DNA of 20,998 nt from a virus. The DNA is taken from positions 1 through 20,998 of the IMG/VR virus record IMGVR_UViG_3300010883_000623; one strand, written 5' to 3'. A program made the position numbers and the translations under genes. The notes below the pieces were generated by a model. It saw only the letters and a program-made list of their open reading frames with translations. It was not told where the DNA came from and did not search any database. The first letter of the stretch is position 1. Each line of letters begins with the position of its first letter. Of this stretch, positions 13,261-19,884 are shown one piece after another.

Positions 13261-14406
13261 ATGTTCGTCGACTACATTCTTAACGGGCAAGGGCACGGAA
13301 ACGTGGCCGAGCAGCTTGCTGGTACTGGGTTCGACCCCGGCTTGCTTCGCCCCTATATTGACGGTGGTGGTAACAAGTGTGTGACTGTTAATACAGGACG
13401 CACCGAATACGACGCCGACAGTGGCCAGTATAAGCCCCTCTTCGAGAAGAGGCTGGTTAGTGAGTGTGTTGCCAACGGGATTAATAGCCCGGTGTTCAAC
13501 GCCACCAGCCTGCGAAAGCAGGAATGGCTCCAGCTTGATTCTGTGGTGCTGCGTGCAGCCCGCGAGCGGCTGCGTGCCTGGAGTGACTTGGCTGGTGTTA
13601 ATAGCTTTGGCGGGTTTAACGGCATGTCCAAGATGATTCTTGAACATGAAACCATGTCCGACCCCGGCGAAGCCGTGGTTGATATGGACGGGCTGACTGA
13701 AGGGCGTACAGACACCCCTCGGTTCCAGCTTGAAGGTTTGCCGCTGCCTATTACTCACAGCGACTTCTGGTTTAGTAGCCGACGGTTGGCTGTTAGCCGT
13801 AACACAGGTACCCCGCTTGATACCACCATGGGTGAAGCGGCTGGTCGACGTGTTGCTGAGCAGATCGAGAAGACGCTGATCGGTACTGTTACTGGTGCTA
13901 GCTACGGTGTGGCTGGTGACTATAGCAATGCACCCACGGTGTACGGCTATACCAACCATCCGGACCGTAACACTAAGACAGACCTGACGGTGCCAGATGG
14001 TACCAACGGAGCCACTACGGTGGACGAGGTGTTGTCTATGATCGAAACCCTTATGGGTGACAAGTTCTTCGGTCCCTACATGGTGTACCATAGCACCGAC
14101 TGGGATAAGTACTTGGATGATGACTACCGTACGAATGATGACCGTACCCTGCGTGCCCGACTGCGGGAGATAGAGCAGGTGCAGGATGTTCGGCGGTTGG
14201 ACTTCCTTTCTAATACCTTTACCCTGCTGCTGGTGCAGATGACCAGCGACGTGGCCCGTGCTGTTAACGGCATGGACATTACCACTGTGCAGTGGGATAG
14301 TGTTGGTGGGATGCGTGTTAACTTCAAGGTTATGGCTATCCAGGTGCCACAGATTCGCAGTGACTTTAATGGTAACTGCGGTATCTTGCACGCCACCACG
14401 GCGTAA
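13261..14406 (+). CDS. Major capsid protein (HK97-like fold)
   Basis: A 381-residue major head protein. It follows the protease/scaffold and decoration genes, has AGGAG nine bases before its ATG, and uses preferred codons (one ATA in about thirteen Ile codons). The protein starts MFVDYILNGQGHGNVAEQL and contains RKQEWLQLDSVVLRAARERLRAW (long helix), then FNGMSKMILEHETMS, and a P-domain like segment. The C-terminal beta region carries TLLLVQMTSDVARAV and GMRVNFKVMAIQVPQIRSDF. It belongs to the HK97-fold capsid group by context and general pattern; the exact family is not claimed. The DNA also gives a 394-codon antisense open frame, which is a codon-bias artefact. Confidence 0.85.
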   Translation: MFVDYILNGQGHGNVAEQLAGTGFDPGLLRPYIDGGGNKCVTVNTGRTEYDADSGQYKPLFEKRLVSECVANGINSPVFNATSLRKQEWLQLDSVVLRAARERLRAWSDLAGVNSFGGFNGMSKMILEHETMSDPGEAVVDMDGLTEGRTDTPRFQLEGLPLPITHSDFWFSSRRLAVSRNTGTPLDTTMGEAAGRRVAEQIEKTLIGTVTGASYGVAGDYSNAPTVYGYTNHPDRNTKTDLTVPDGTNGATTVDEVLSMIETLMGDKFFGPYMVYHSTDWDKYLDDDYRTNDDRTLRARLREIEQVQDVRRLDFLSNTFTLLLVQMTSDVARAVNGMDITTVQWDSVGGMRVNFKVMAIQVPQIRSDFNGNCGILHATTA

Positions 14407-14422
14407 TTTTTAGGGGAACCTG

Positions 14423-14459
14423 CTACCCGGCAATCGTGGCCTATACGGTTGCCGGGTAG
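14423..14459 (+). terminator. Strong hairpin after the capsid gene
   Basis: CTACCCGGCAATCG (14423-14436) pairs with 14446-14459 in a 14-base-pair stem with one G-T pair and a nine-base loop. No long T run follows on either strand, so a canonical terminator is not supported. It may instead slow exit from, or protect, the abundant capsid transcript and lower expression of the neck genes. Confidence 0.55.
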
Positions 14460-14508
14460 TTGGGCCTGCCCCGTTTACTACCTAACACCTCACCCCAGGA
14501 GCGAGACC

Positions 14509-14895
14509 ATGGCAGCCACCTACCGACTCAAGCGGGGCAAGCACCAGCAGACTATTAATGGTCGCACTGTGGTATATAGTGCTCTGGATCCAGCAGGTAA
14601 CGCACGACCCGGTTTTAGTAAGGGTGACGAATACGTTAGCAGCGACCAAGACTTGGTTGACCTATTCGGTCCTCAAAAGTTTGAACGGGTGCCAGATGAC
14701 CAAGTGCCTTCGGCTATTAGTAGCCCCGAGCAGCCAGAAGCGGCAGCAGTTAACAACCTGGAAGGGCTTGACACCTTGACTGTTGCCGAGCTACGTACCC
14801 TAGCTGACGAAGAAGAAATTGACTTGGATGGTGCTAAGCTAAAGGGCGATATTATATCTGTCTTAGAGGAAGCTGGTATATCCGCCAGCTTGTAA
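14509..14895 (+). CDS. Phage head protein with C-terminal SAP/HeH-like domain (128 aa)
   Basis: The ATG at 14509 is preferred, with AGGAGCGA upstream; a longer frame from 14449 would start inside the hairpin. The N-terminal part starts MAATYRLKRGKHQQTINGRTVVY, likely beta-stranded. Residues 88-127 read LEGLDTLTVAELRTLADEEEIDLDGAKLKGDIISVLEEA, a helix-extended-helix pattern like SAP/HeH or Rho-N domains that bind nucleic acid. Such domains recur in small phage genes after the capsid. It may help DNA retention or head completion; the domain call is by pattern, the role is inferred. Confidence 0.7.
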   Translation: MAATYRLKRGKHQQTINGRTVVYSALDPAGNARPGFSKGDEYVSSDQDLVDLFGPQKFERVPDDQVPSAISSPEQPEAAAVNNLEGLDTLTVAELRTLADEEEIDLDGAKLKGDIISVLEEAGISASL

Positions 14896-14916
14896 CCTAT
14901 ACCGGAGTGTCCAGCT

Positions 14917-15324
14917 ATGGCACGTGCCACCGACGCAGACGTTAGGGCTATCTTAGATGACGCCAGCGGTATAAGTACCAGTGTACCTATACGTGCTGCT
15001 GGTACGCTGGTGGACTGGTTAACTACCACCTGTGACAACGCTAGCCTATTAACCACTGCACAGCTTAAAGAAATTGAGACGTGGTTAGCTGCCCACTTTT
15101 ACGCTCACGCTGATCCTCAGTTTGCTGCTAAGGCCACAGGTGGGGCCAATGCTACATTCCAGGGGCAAACGGCAATGAACCTATCCAGCACTACATGGGG
15201 CCAAACCGCCATGATGCTGGATGTTACTGGTTGCTTATCAGCCAGGAGCAAGGGCGGTAACGTGGGCATGGCGTGGTTAGGCAAGCCACCCAGTAGCCAG
15301 ATAGACTACGAACAGCGAGATTAG
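14917..15324 (+). CDS. Head-tail connector / adaptor (DUF4054-like)
   Basis: A 135-residue protein with a ribosome site GGAGTG about seven bases before the ATG. The helical start MARATDADVRAILDDAS and the pattern LTTAQLKEIETWLAAHFYAHADP, followed by GQTAMNLSSTTWGQTAMMLDVTGCL, resemble head-completion proteins that bind the portal ring. It lies right after the capsid block and before other neck genes, as expected. It fills the seam between portal and tail. The specific family is not proven here. Confidence 0.6.
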   Translation: MARATDADVRAILDDASGISTSVPIRAAGTLVDWLTTTCDNASLLTTAQLKEIETWLAAHFYAHADPQFAAKATGGANATFQGQTAMNLSSTTWGQTAMMLDVTGCLSARSKGGNVGMAWLGKPPSSQIDYEQRD

Positions 15325-15328
15325 TACG

Positions 15329-15694
15329 TTGGCAACTTTAGAAACCACAGCCCTACATCAGAAAGCCGTACTATATACGGCTAACGGATTTGACGATTAC
15401 GGTGAACCTAAAGTGGATGCGGCTGTTGAGATAGATGTGCGTTGGGAGATAGGCAAGCACGAGGGCATAAGCCCCACGGGTGCTCCTATAGCTCTGGATA
15501 GTACCGTGGTGGTAGACCGTGAGATAGCTATAGGTAGTGCAATGTGGTTAGGGGCACTGGCGGACTTACCCAGCCCTGTAACTAACCTTCGTACAGTTAT
15601 TGACTACGCTGAGATCCCAGATATAAAGGGTAGGCAGGTATATCGGACGGTTAGCTTAATGAAGCTGAGCGACGAGATACCCGCTAGTGCATAA
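15329..15694 (+). CDS. Probable neck protein, TTG start (121 aa)
   Basis: The frame starts at a TTG (15329), four bases after the previous stop; no ATG or GTG fits near the start and the ribosome site is weak, so coupling is likely. The protein is beta-rich, with KAVLYTANGFDDYGEPKVDAAVEIDVRWEIGKHE and a C-terminal IPDIKGRQVYRTVSLMKLSDE. This resembles short head-closure or stopper-like neck proteins, though I cannot name a family. Position between the connector and the accessory block fits a neck function. Confidence 0.5.
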   Translation: MATLETTALHQKAVLYTANGFDDYGEPKVDAAVEIDVRWEIGKHEGISPTGAPIALDSTVVVDREIAIGSAMWLGALADLPSPVTNLRTVIDYAEIPDIKGRQVYRTVSLMKLSDEIPASA

Positions 15695-15699
15695 CTACA

Positions 15700-15951
15700 A
15701 TGGAGGAAGATAGAATAGTAGAGTTGGTTACAAGTCTAAAAGCACAGGTATCGCAACTACGAGAACAGGTAGGTAAAATAGAGGAAGCTATGGAAGTCTA
15801 CCAAACAGAAATATCAGGGAACGGTAATAACATGGGCATTCGTACGCGGGTGGCTATTATCTGGCGTACTTATGTGTGGATCCTGTGCAGTGCTAGTGCC
15901 GTTAGTGGCAGTTTCATAACCTGGATGGTCATGCGGCACCTACAGAATTAA
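15700..15951 (+). CDS. Coiled-coil protein with one membrane span (83 aa)
   Basis: The ATG is five bases after the preceding stop, with no clear ribosome site, so it is likely coupled. Residues 5-35 form a coiled coil (EDRIVELVTSLKAQVSQLREQVGKIEEAM). After NNMGIRTR there is one hydrophobic span near residues 52-72 (IIWRTYVWILCSASAVSGSF), then a basic end. The build is like XhlA-type or other small membrane phage proteins. It lies next to the secreted protease gene, so it may anchor it or act in lysis; both ideas are inference. Confidence 0.6.
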   Translation: MEEDRIVELVTSLKAQVSQLREQVGKIEEAMEVYQTEISGNGNNMGIRTRVAIIWRTYVWILCSASAVSGSFITWMVMRHLQN

Positions 15952-15960
15952 GAGGATAGG

Positions 15961-16974
15961 ATGAAACACCCCGTTGCTCACTCCCTACTGTACCTGTTGC
16001 TGCTGGTATCTAACCGGCAGGCAATAGCCCAGGAAGTCCACCCAGCCAGTGTACGTATAGCCAGTAACAAGACCACCTGTAGCGGTACACTAATTTCCAA
16101 GGACGTTACCACGGGCATGGTGCAGGGGCTTAGTGCAGCCCACTGTTTTAAGAAGGGCAAATCCCTAACCGTATACTTGCCCAGTGGTAGGACCGCTACA
16201 GCCAACATACTTAAACGCTCTGAAGGTGTCGACCTGTTGCTGTTTGCTTTCAAGGTAGACCAAGAACAGGTGTCCCGTATCAAAGTAGCCCCAGTTGCTA
16301 AGGGCCGTACACCGGGCGACAGATACTATGCAGTGGGGTTCCCAGGTGGGCAAGCTACGCCAGCACGGGTTGACTTAAAGCTGGACACCCCAGGAGGGGC
16401 AGAGTCATGGACGTGGTACAACGTAGTAGGTGGGAAGTTTAGTTGGGGCAGTAGCGGGGGTGGTGTCTTTAACACCCGTGGTCAACTGGTGGGCACTATA
16501 GCCCGCACCAACACCGGCGAGAGCTTTACCCGGTTGGGTGCCAACAGCATAACGGACGTACGTACGTTCGCAGGGGTTGCCCCAGCACAGCCAGCCACAA
16601 TACCAGTGGCCGGACTGTTCGGTGGGAATAGCAGCGGGGATACGTACCCTGACCGAGTAGCCAGCGAAATGATACGGCAGCTACAGCAACAGGTGGCCGA
16701 GCTAAGCCGTCTGGTAGCCGATCTGAGGGCCGTAAAGCCCCCAGCCGTAGTAACTGGCCCCCAAGGCCCAGCAGGGCCACAGGGGTCCGCAGGGGCTGCC
16801 GCAGGGGGGCTACCGGGTGTACCGGGTAAACCGGGGCCAGCAGGGCCAGCGGGTACCCCCGGTACCACAGGTGTCATACGTATAGAGGTGTACCGCCAAG
16901 GACGGCTAAATAAAACTATAGAGGATCTACGCACGGGAAGTACCGTGCGGTTAACTATTTCGGATAAGGAGTGA
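15961..16974 (+). CDS. Secreted trypsin-like serine protease with coiled coil and collagen-like repeats
   Basis: A 337-residue protein in a virion operon. Residues 1-23 form a signal peptide, with a hydrophobic core and an AIA cleavage site before QE. Residues 28-205 are a chymotrypsin-fold domain. TCSGTLIS with Cys40, SAAHCF with His61 and Cys62 match the histidine loop; Asp91 (GVDLLLF) and Ser165 (GSSGGGVF) complete the triad, so the enzyme looks active. Residues 231-258 are a coiled coil (ASEMIRQLQQQVAELSRLV). Residues 266-304 have Gly-X-Y triplets (GPQGPAGPQGSA, then GLPGVPGKPGPAGPAGTPG), which trimerise in other proteins. A beta C-terminal end follows. GAGGAT lies five bases before the ATG. 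ATA is frequent, so expression need not be as high as that of capsid. Confidence 0.9.
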   Translation: MKHPVAHSLLYLLLLVSNRQAIAQEVHPASVRIASNKTTCSGTLISKDVTTGMVQGLSAAHCFKKGKSLTVYLPSGRTATANILKRSEGVDLLLFAFKVDQEQVSRIKVAPVAKGRTPGDRYYAVGFPGGQATPARVDLKLDTPGGAESWTWYNVVGGKFSWGSSGGGVFNTRGQLVGTIARTNTGESFTRLGANSITDVRTFAGVAPAQPATIPVAGLFGGNSSGDTYPDRVASEMIRQLQQQVAELSRLVADLRAVKPPAVVTGPQGPAGPQGSAGAAAGGLPGVPGKPGPAGPAGTPGTTGVIRIEVYRQGRLNKTIEDLRTGSTVRLTISDKE

Positions 16975-16981
16975 GACTACC

Positions 16982-17215
16982 ATGGCAGACAGTACACACG
17001 CAGGAGAAGGACATTCGGTTAACTTCAATGAAGTTATTGCACGCAGCCAAGCGACTACCTTGGACGGCATGGGTAAGATGTTCGGTTTGGCGACTGACTT
17101 GCAACGGGGTATCTTCGCTAAGAAGATGGATGAGATTGACCCGGTGCAGGCAGCAGCTATTAGGCAGGTGAGCCACCGTGAAGCACCAATTGGTATCATC
17201 GCACCATCTGCCTAA
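16982..17215 (+). CDS. Hypothetical protein with capsid-like codon use (77 aa)
   Basis: AAGGAG lies about ten bases before the ATG at 16982. The protein starts MADSTHAGEGHSVNFNEVIARSQ, is mostly helical with TTLDGMGKMFGLATDLQRGIF, and ends APIGIIAPSA. No family is recognised. All seven Ile codons are ATT or ATC by my count, while the neighbouring protease gene uses ATA often. This is the pattern of the capsid and decoration genes, so the product is probably abundant. It might be a virion component or an assembly aid; the role is not known. Confidence 0.65.
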   Translation: MADSTHAGEGHSVNFNEVIARSQATTLDGMGKMFGLATDLQRGIFAKKMDEIDPVQAAAIRQVSHREAPIGIIAPSA

Positions 17216-17253
17216 GCAGGCTATTAACACCGAGGCCGTAAGAGGAGCGAGGG

Positions 17254-17502
17254 ATGACTACCACCACGTTACGGTCTGAACAACTATATAGTCTGGCCAA
17301 ACGTGTTGAGCAGGGTAAACCTATAGACGGTCCTGCCCTGCTCAACGCTATGGCTATAACACAGGTGGCCCATGATGCCGAGTATACAGAACGCATCAAC
17401 GAGCGATGGCAACAACGTGCCAAACGACTACAGTCGCAACTGGATGAACTTCACAGAGTCGATACTGGAGGATCAGCGGCTGAACCGGGTAGCAGTGTGT
17501 AA
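17254..17502 (+). CDS. Hypothetical helical protein (82 aa)
   Basis: GAGGAGCGAG lies a few bases before the ATG, the strong ribosome site shared by other genes here. The protein reads as helical throughout: LRSEQLYSLAKRVEQGKPIDGPALLNAM, then EYTERINERWQQRAKRLQSQLDELHRV, then a flexible Gly/Ser end. There is no membrane span or lipobox. Its 3' end overlaps the next gene. It may be a tail or neck assembly factor; no family is recognised. Confidence 0.6.
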   Translation: MTTTTLRSEQLYSLAKRVEQGKPIDGPALLNAMAITQVAHDAEYTERINERWQQRAKRLQSQLDELHRVDTGGSAAEPGSSV

Positions 17503-17770
17503 AGCCTTAGATATTCCGGTGGAACCTGTGCGTGACTTAACCGTAACCAACACCAGTAAAGGTATTAGTGGCTGGGCCACGGCTGCTGTGGCTGGGTCTA
17601 TGCTGATGGGTGGACTAGGTGGTGGCATGGGGCTGACCAGCCTGCTTAACAACATACCGCAACTACCACCAGCTATTACACCTATCACACCTATAGACCC
17701 GCAGCCTCCACAGGTTATATACCGAGACAAGCAAGTGGATGTAGAAGTTATCCCTCCACCAGGAAACTAA
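17444..17770 (+). CDS. Hypothetical protein with hydrophobic Gly-rich segment (108 aa)
   Basis: This frame overlaps the end of the previous gene by 59 bases. The ATG at 17444 is a guess, as the ribosome site is weak; a longer frame goes back to 17372. The protein starts MNFTESILEDQRLNRVAVCKALD. A hydrophobic Gly-rich stretch follows near residues 50-70 (TAAVAGSMLMGGLGGGMGL), then a Pro-rich end (LPPAITPITPIDPQPPQVIY) and VDVEVIPPPGN. The hydrophobic part could be a membrane span or a pore-type segment. The Pro-rich tail is typical of flexible linkers. No family is recognised. Confidence 0.55.
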   Translation: MNFTESILEDQRLNRVAVCKALDIPVEPVRDLTVTNTSKGISGWATAAVAGSMLMGGLGGGMGLTSLLNNIPQLPPAITPITPIDPQPPQVIYRDKQVDVEVIPPPGN

Positions 17771-17776
17771 ACCTTT

Positions 17777-18130
17777 ATGCCCATAATCACAGGCATTAAT
17801 AGACTACGCAGAAAGTTAAAAGCCATGGAGCTTTTAGCTGAGAAGCAGGACGCCGTTGACGTGGTGGTGGGCTACACCACTAAGTATGCCGTGTACGTGC
17901 ATGAGAATATGGAGTCCCACCACACCGTGGGCCAAGCCAAGTACCTGGAACAGCCTGCCCGTGAAATGGCAGATGAACTAGGTACTATCGTGGCCAAAGC
18001 TGCTAAGCGTGGGCTACCATTGGATACGGGACTACTACTTGCTGGATTAAAGCTACAGGCAGCAAGTCAGAAGCTGGTACCAGTAGACACAGGCAACCTT
18101 AAAGGTAGTGCCTTCACGAGGAAGGAATAA
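17777..18130 (+). CDS. Tail completion protein (HK97 gp10-like)
   Basis: A 117-residue protein with VDVVVGYTTKYAVYVHENMESHH near residue 27, GQAKYLEQPARE near residue 52 and LVPVDTGNLKGSAF near residue 99. These match the HK97-gp10-like group, which joins head and tail. The last motif (VDTGNLKGS) is diagnostic of the family. AGGAAAC lies about 12 bases before the ATG. The next gene starts two bases after its stop. It acts at the head-tail interface during joining. Confidence 0.8.
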   Translation: MPIITGINRLRRKLKAMELLAEKQDAVDVVVGYTTKYAVYVHENMESHHTVGQAKYLEQPAREMADELGTIVAKAAKRGLPLDTGLLLAGLKLQAASQKLVPVDTGNLKGSAFTRKE

Positions 18131-18132
18131 CT

Positions 18133-18579
18133 ATGACGGGTACCCTAGTACACTCACCAGCAGACATCGTTCGTAACCTTTTAGTGGACCTAGGCTACGG
18201 CACGGTACCCAGTGCTGCTAGTACGTGGCCTGTGTTTGTCGGTAACGAACCTGACAGCCCTGATGACGCTATAACCGTGTACGACACCACCAGCCGTATG
18301 GATGGGCGTACACAGGTAGACGGTCAACAGCACGAGCACCACGGGGTGCAAATCCGGATACGTAACGGTAACCACGTAGACGGTTACACCAAAGCCCGAG
18401 CTATAGCTGTGGCTCTGGACGAAACGGCTTATCAAAATACTGTCACTATTAGTAGCACAAGCTATACGGTACAGTGCGTGAGCCGCGTAGGTGGAGTGAT
18501 TGCTCTAGGTAAAGACGTTCCTAATACTAAACGAAACCTATTTACTATCAACGCACTAGTGTCAGTGCGTAAAGACTAG
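18133..18579 (+). CDS. Tail terminator / minor capsid-like protein
   Basis: A 148-residue protein, with GGAAGGA before the ATG. It begins with SPADIVRNLLVDLGYG, then WPVFVGNEPDSPDDAITVYDT, then QHEHHGVQIRIRNGNHVDGYTKARAIAVAL, then VIALGKDVPNTKRNLFTINALVSVR. That series fits the tail terminator group (minor capsid family, Phage_tail_terminator type) that stops tail tube growth and binds the neck. The position between the gp10-like gene and the tube gene fits. The family is from pattern recognition. Confidence 0.75.
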   Translation: MTGTLVHSPADIVRNLLVDLGYGTVPSAASTWPVFVGNEPDSPDDAITVYDTTSRMDGRTQVDGQQHEHHGVQIRIRNGNHVDGYTKARAIAVALDETAYQNTVTISSTSYTVQCVSRVGGVIALGKDVPNTKRNLFTINALVSVRKD

Positions 18580-18609
18580 CCACCTACACCACATTAAAGG
18601 AACCACGAA

Positions 18610-19086
18610 ATGGCTGCACCAACACTGACCGCACGAAGCACCCCGCTGGGCATTGCACTGGCAGACGGGTATTCAACAAAGATAGCTTTCGCGGCTGACG
18701 TAGATATTAGTTTCTGGGAAAAGTCTGTGTCACCACCTAGCTTGGATGGTGGGGATGCTATTGAAACCAGCACGATGCACAACTCCACGTATCGGACCTT
18801 CCTTGCCCGATCTCTTATTACGTTGGGTGAGACCAGCATAACCGTAGCCTATGATCCAGATGTGTATGACGAGATCATTGGGATCATTAATGTTAATACC
18901 TCAATCAGTGTTCACTTTCCAGACGGTAGTACGTTGACGTTCTACGGCTACCTGCGAACCTTTGAACCCGGTGACAACACTGAAGGCGAGCAGCCCGAGG
19001 CTACCATTACCGTGCAGCCCACCAACTACGACCCGGCTAACAACCTGGAAGCTGGACCGGTTATGGTTGAGGCGACTGGCACATAA
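18610..19086 (+). CDS. Major tail tube protein
   Basis: A 158-residue protein just before the tail chaperones, where the tube gene lies in siphoviruses. It has GGDAIETSTMHNSTYRTFLARSLI followed by ISVHFPDGSTLTFYGYLRTFEPGDNTEGEQPEATITVQPTNYDP, a beta-barrel tube pattern. AAAGGAAC lies before the ATG. Ile codons are mainly ATT/ATC (two ATA in about twelve), in line with high expression. Hexamers stack to form the tail tube around the tape measure. Confidence 0.8.
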   Translation: MAAPTLTARSTPLGIALADGYSTKIAFAADVDISFWEKSVSPPSLDGGDAIETSTMHNSTYRTFLARSLITLGETSITVAYDPDVYDEIIGIINVNTSISVHFPDGSTLTFYGYLRTFEPGDNTEGEQPEATITVQPTNYDPANNLEAGPVMVEATGT

Positions 19087-19123
19087 CACTACGGGTAAAC
19101 CCTAACCTGGAGGAGCGAGTACG

Positions 19124-19573
19124 ATGAGTAGTAGCGACAACGGTTTAAACTTTTCCAACATTGAACCTATAGAGCTACCGGTAACGGTGGGTAGCCAGGA
19201 GTACACTCTACGAGAAGCCAGCGGTGGGGCAGCCTGCCGCTATAGAAATGCTCTCATAGAGTGTACTAGGCTGGGACCCGAGGGTAAGCCTACGCACCTT
19301 AAAGGCATAGCCAGCATCGAGCCGCTGTTGGTTAGCTTGTGTCTGTTTGATAGTAATAACAAACGTGTACCCGTGCAGGTAATTGAGGGTTGGCCTGCAC
19401 GGGTGCAGAAGGCACTGTTTAACAAAGCCCAAGAAATTAGTGAGCTAAACGAAGATGATACGGAAGAAACTGTTGAACAGCTCGAACAGAAACTACAGGC
19501 AGCCCGCACTAAGGACGATGATCAGTCAGCGGCAAAAAACGAGCTCAGCGGCATACAGGATGGTTCCGATTAG
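19124..19573 (+). CDS. Tail assembly chaperone, gpG-like
   Basis: A 149-residue protein, with GGAGGAGCGAG before the ATG, between the tube gene and the tape measure. It starts SSSDNGLNFSNIEPIELPVTVG and has SQEYTLREASGGAACRYRNAL, then a helical end rich in Glu/Asp/Gln. Like lambda gpG, it should chaperone the tape measure. The slippery A AAA AAC at 19534-19540 lies near its end, so part of the ribosomes shift to the -1 frame and make the longer GT fusion. The zero-frame product ends 33 bases downstream of the slip. Confidence 0.8.
   Translation: MSSSDNGLNFSNIEPIELPVTVGSQEYTLREASGGAACRYRNALIECTRLGPEGKPTHLKGIASIEPLLVSLCLFDSNNKRVPVQVIEGWPARVQKALFNKAQEISELNEDDTEETVEQLEQKLQAARTKDDDQSAAKNELSGIQDGSD
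19534..19540 (+). promoter_or_regulatory. Programmed -1 frameshift site A AAA AAC
   Basis: In the gpG reading frame the codons read GCA AAA AAC, giving the slippery heptamer A AAA AAC. The -1 frame is closed by TGA at 19519-19521 but is open from 19522 to 19884, exactly as needed. Slipping here joins the two chaperone frames. A weak downstream stem (GATGG near 19560 with CCATC near 19580) might aid it. Confidence 0.8.
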
Positions 19574-19884
19574 CCAGCCATCTAGGCATGTCGATACAAC
19601 AGTGTATGGACACCCACACCCACAGACAGTACCTTACTTGGTTGGCGTGGCTGGATCATCGAGACGCTACCCCAGATCCAACCCAATACTACCTCATGCA
19701 GATAGCAGCCGAGGTACGTCGTGTGCTGGCCAAGCAACCAAACAGCATAAAGCTGGACCACTTCGAACTACAGTTTGGTCCAGTTGCCCCACAGATAGCC
19801 GATCCTGAACTGGAGCTCAAGCAGTCTAAACACCGGTGGAATGCGTTGCTAGGAATGGGATCAAACGATGGCAGCAGAAACTGA
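19540..19884 (+). CDS. Tail assembly chaperone T part, made by -1 frameshift
   Basis: The T part is read in the -1 frame after the slip at 19534-19540, giving a fusion of 139 gpG residues plus 114 more (253 in all). The residues before the first ATG (19588) are meaningful: GWFRLASHLGMSIQQC, which resembles the start of T domains that read as (R)LA(x)HLGM. This is why I place the start at the shift, not at the 19588 ATG, which has no ribosome site. The GT fusion is expected to bind the tape measure and the tube. The end overlaps the tape measure gene by 17 bases. Confidence 0.75.
   Translation, partial: RAQRHTGWFRLASHLGMSIQQCMDTHTHRQYLTWLAWLDHRDATPDPTQYYLMQIAAEVRRVLAKQPNSIKLDHFELQFGPVAPQIADPELELKQSKHRWNALLGMGSNDGSRN

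Noticed and set aside
13207-14391. 394-codon open frame on the minus strand across the capsid gene
   Set aside because: It is antisense to the capsid, has no ribosome site and reflects codon bias of the capsid frame.
16482-16934. 150-codon minus-strand frame across the collagen repeats
   Set aside because: A shadow of the Gly/Pro-rich repeats read on the other strand; no ribosome site or independent support.
17254-17770. Overlapping pair considered as an Rz/Rz1 spanin set
   Set aside because: The first product has no membrane span and the second has no lipobox, so the pair does not fit.
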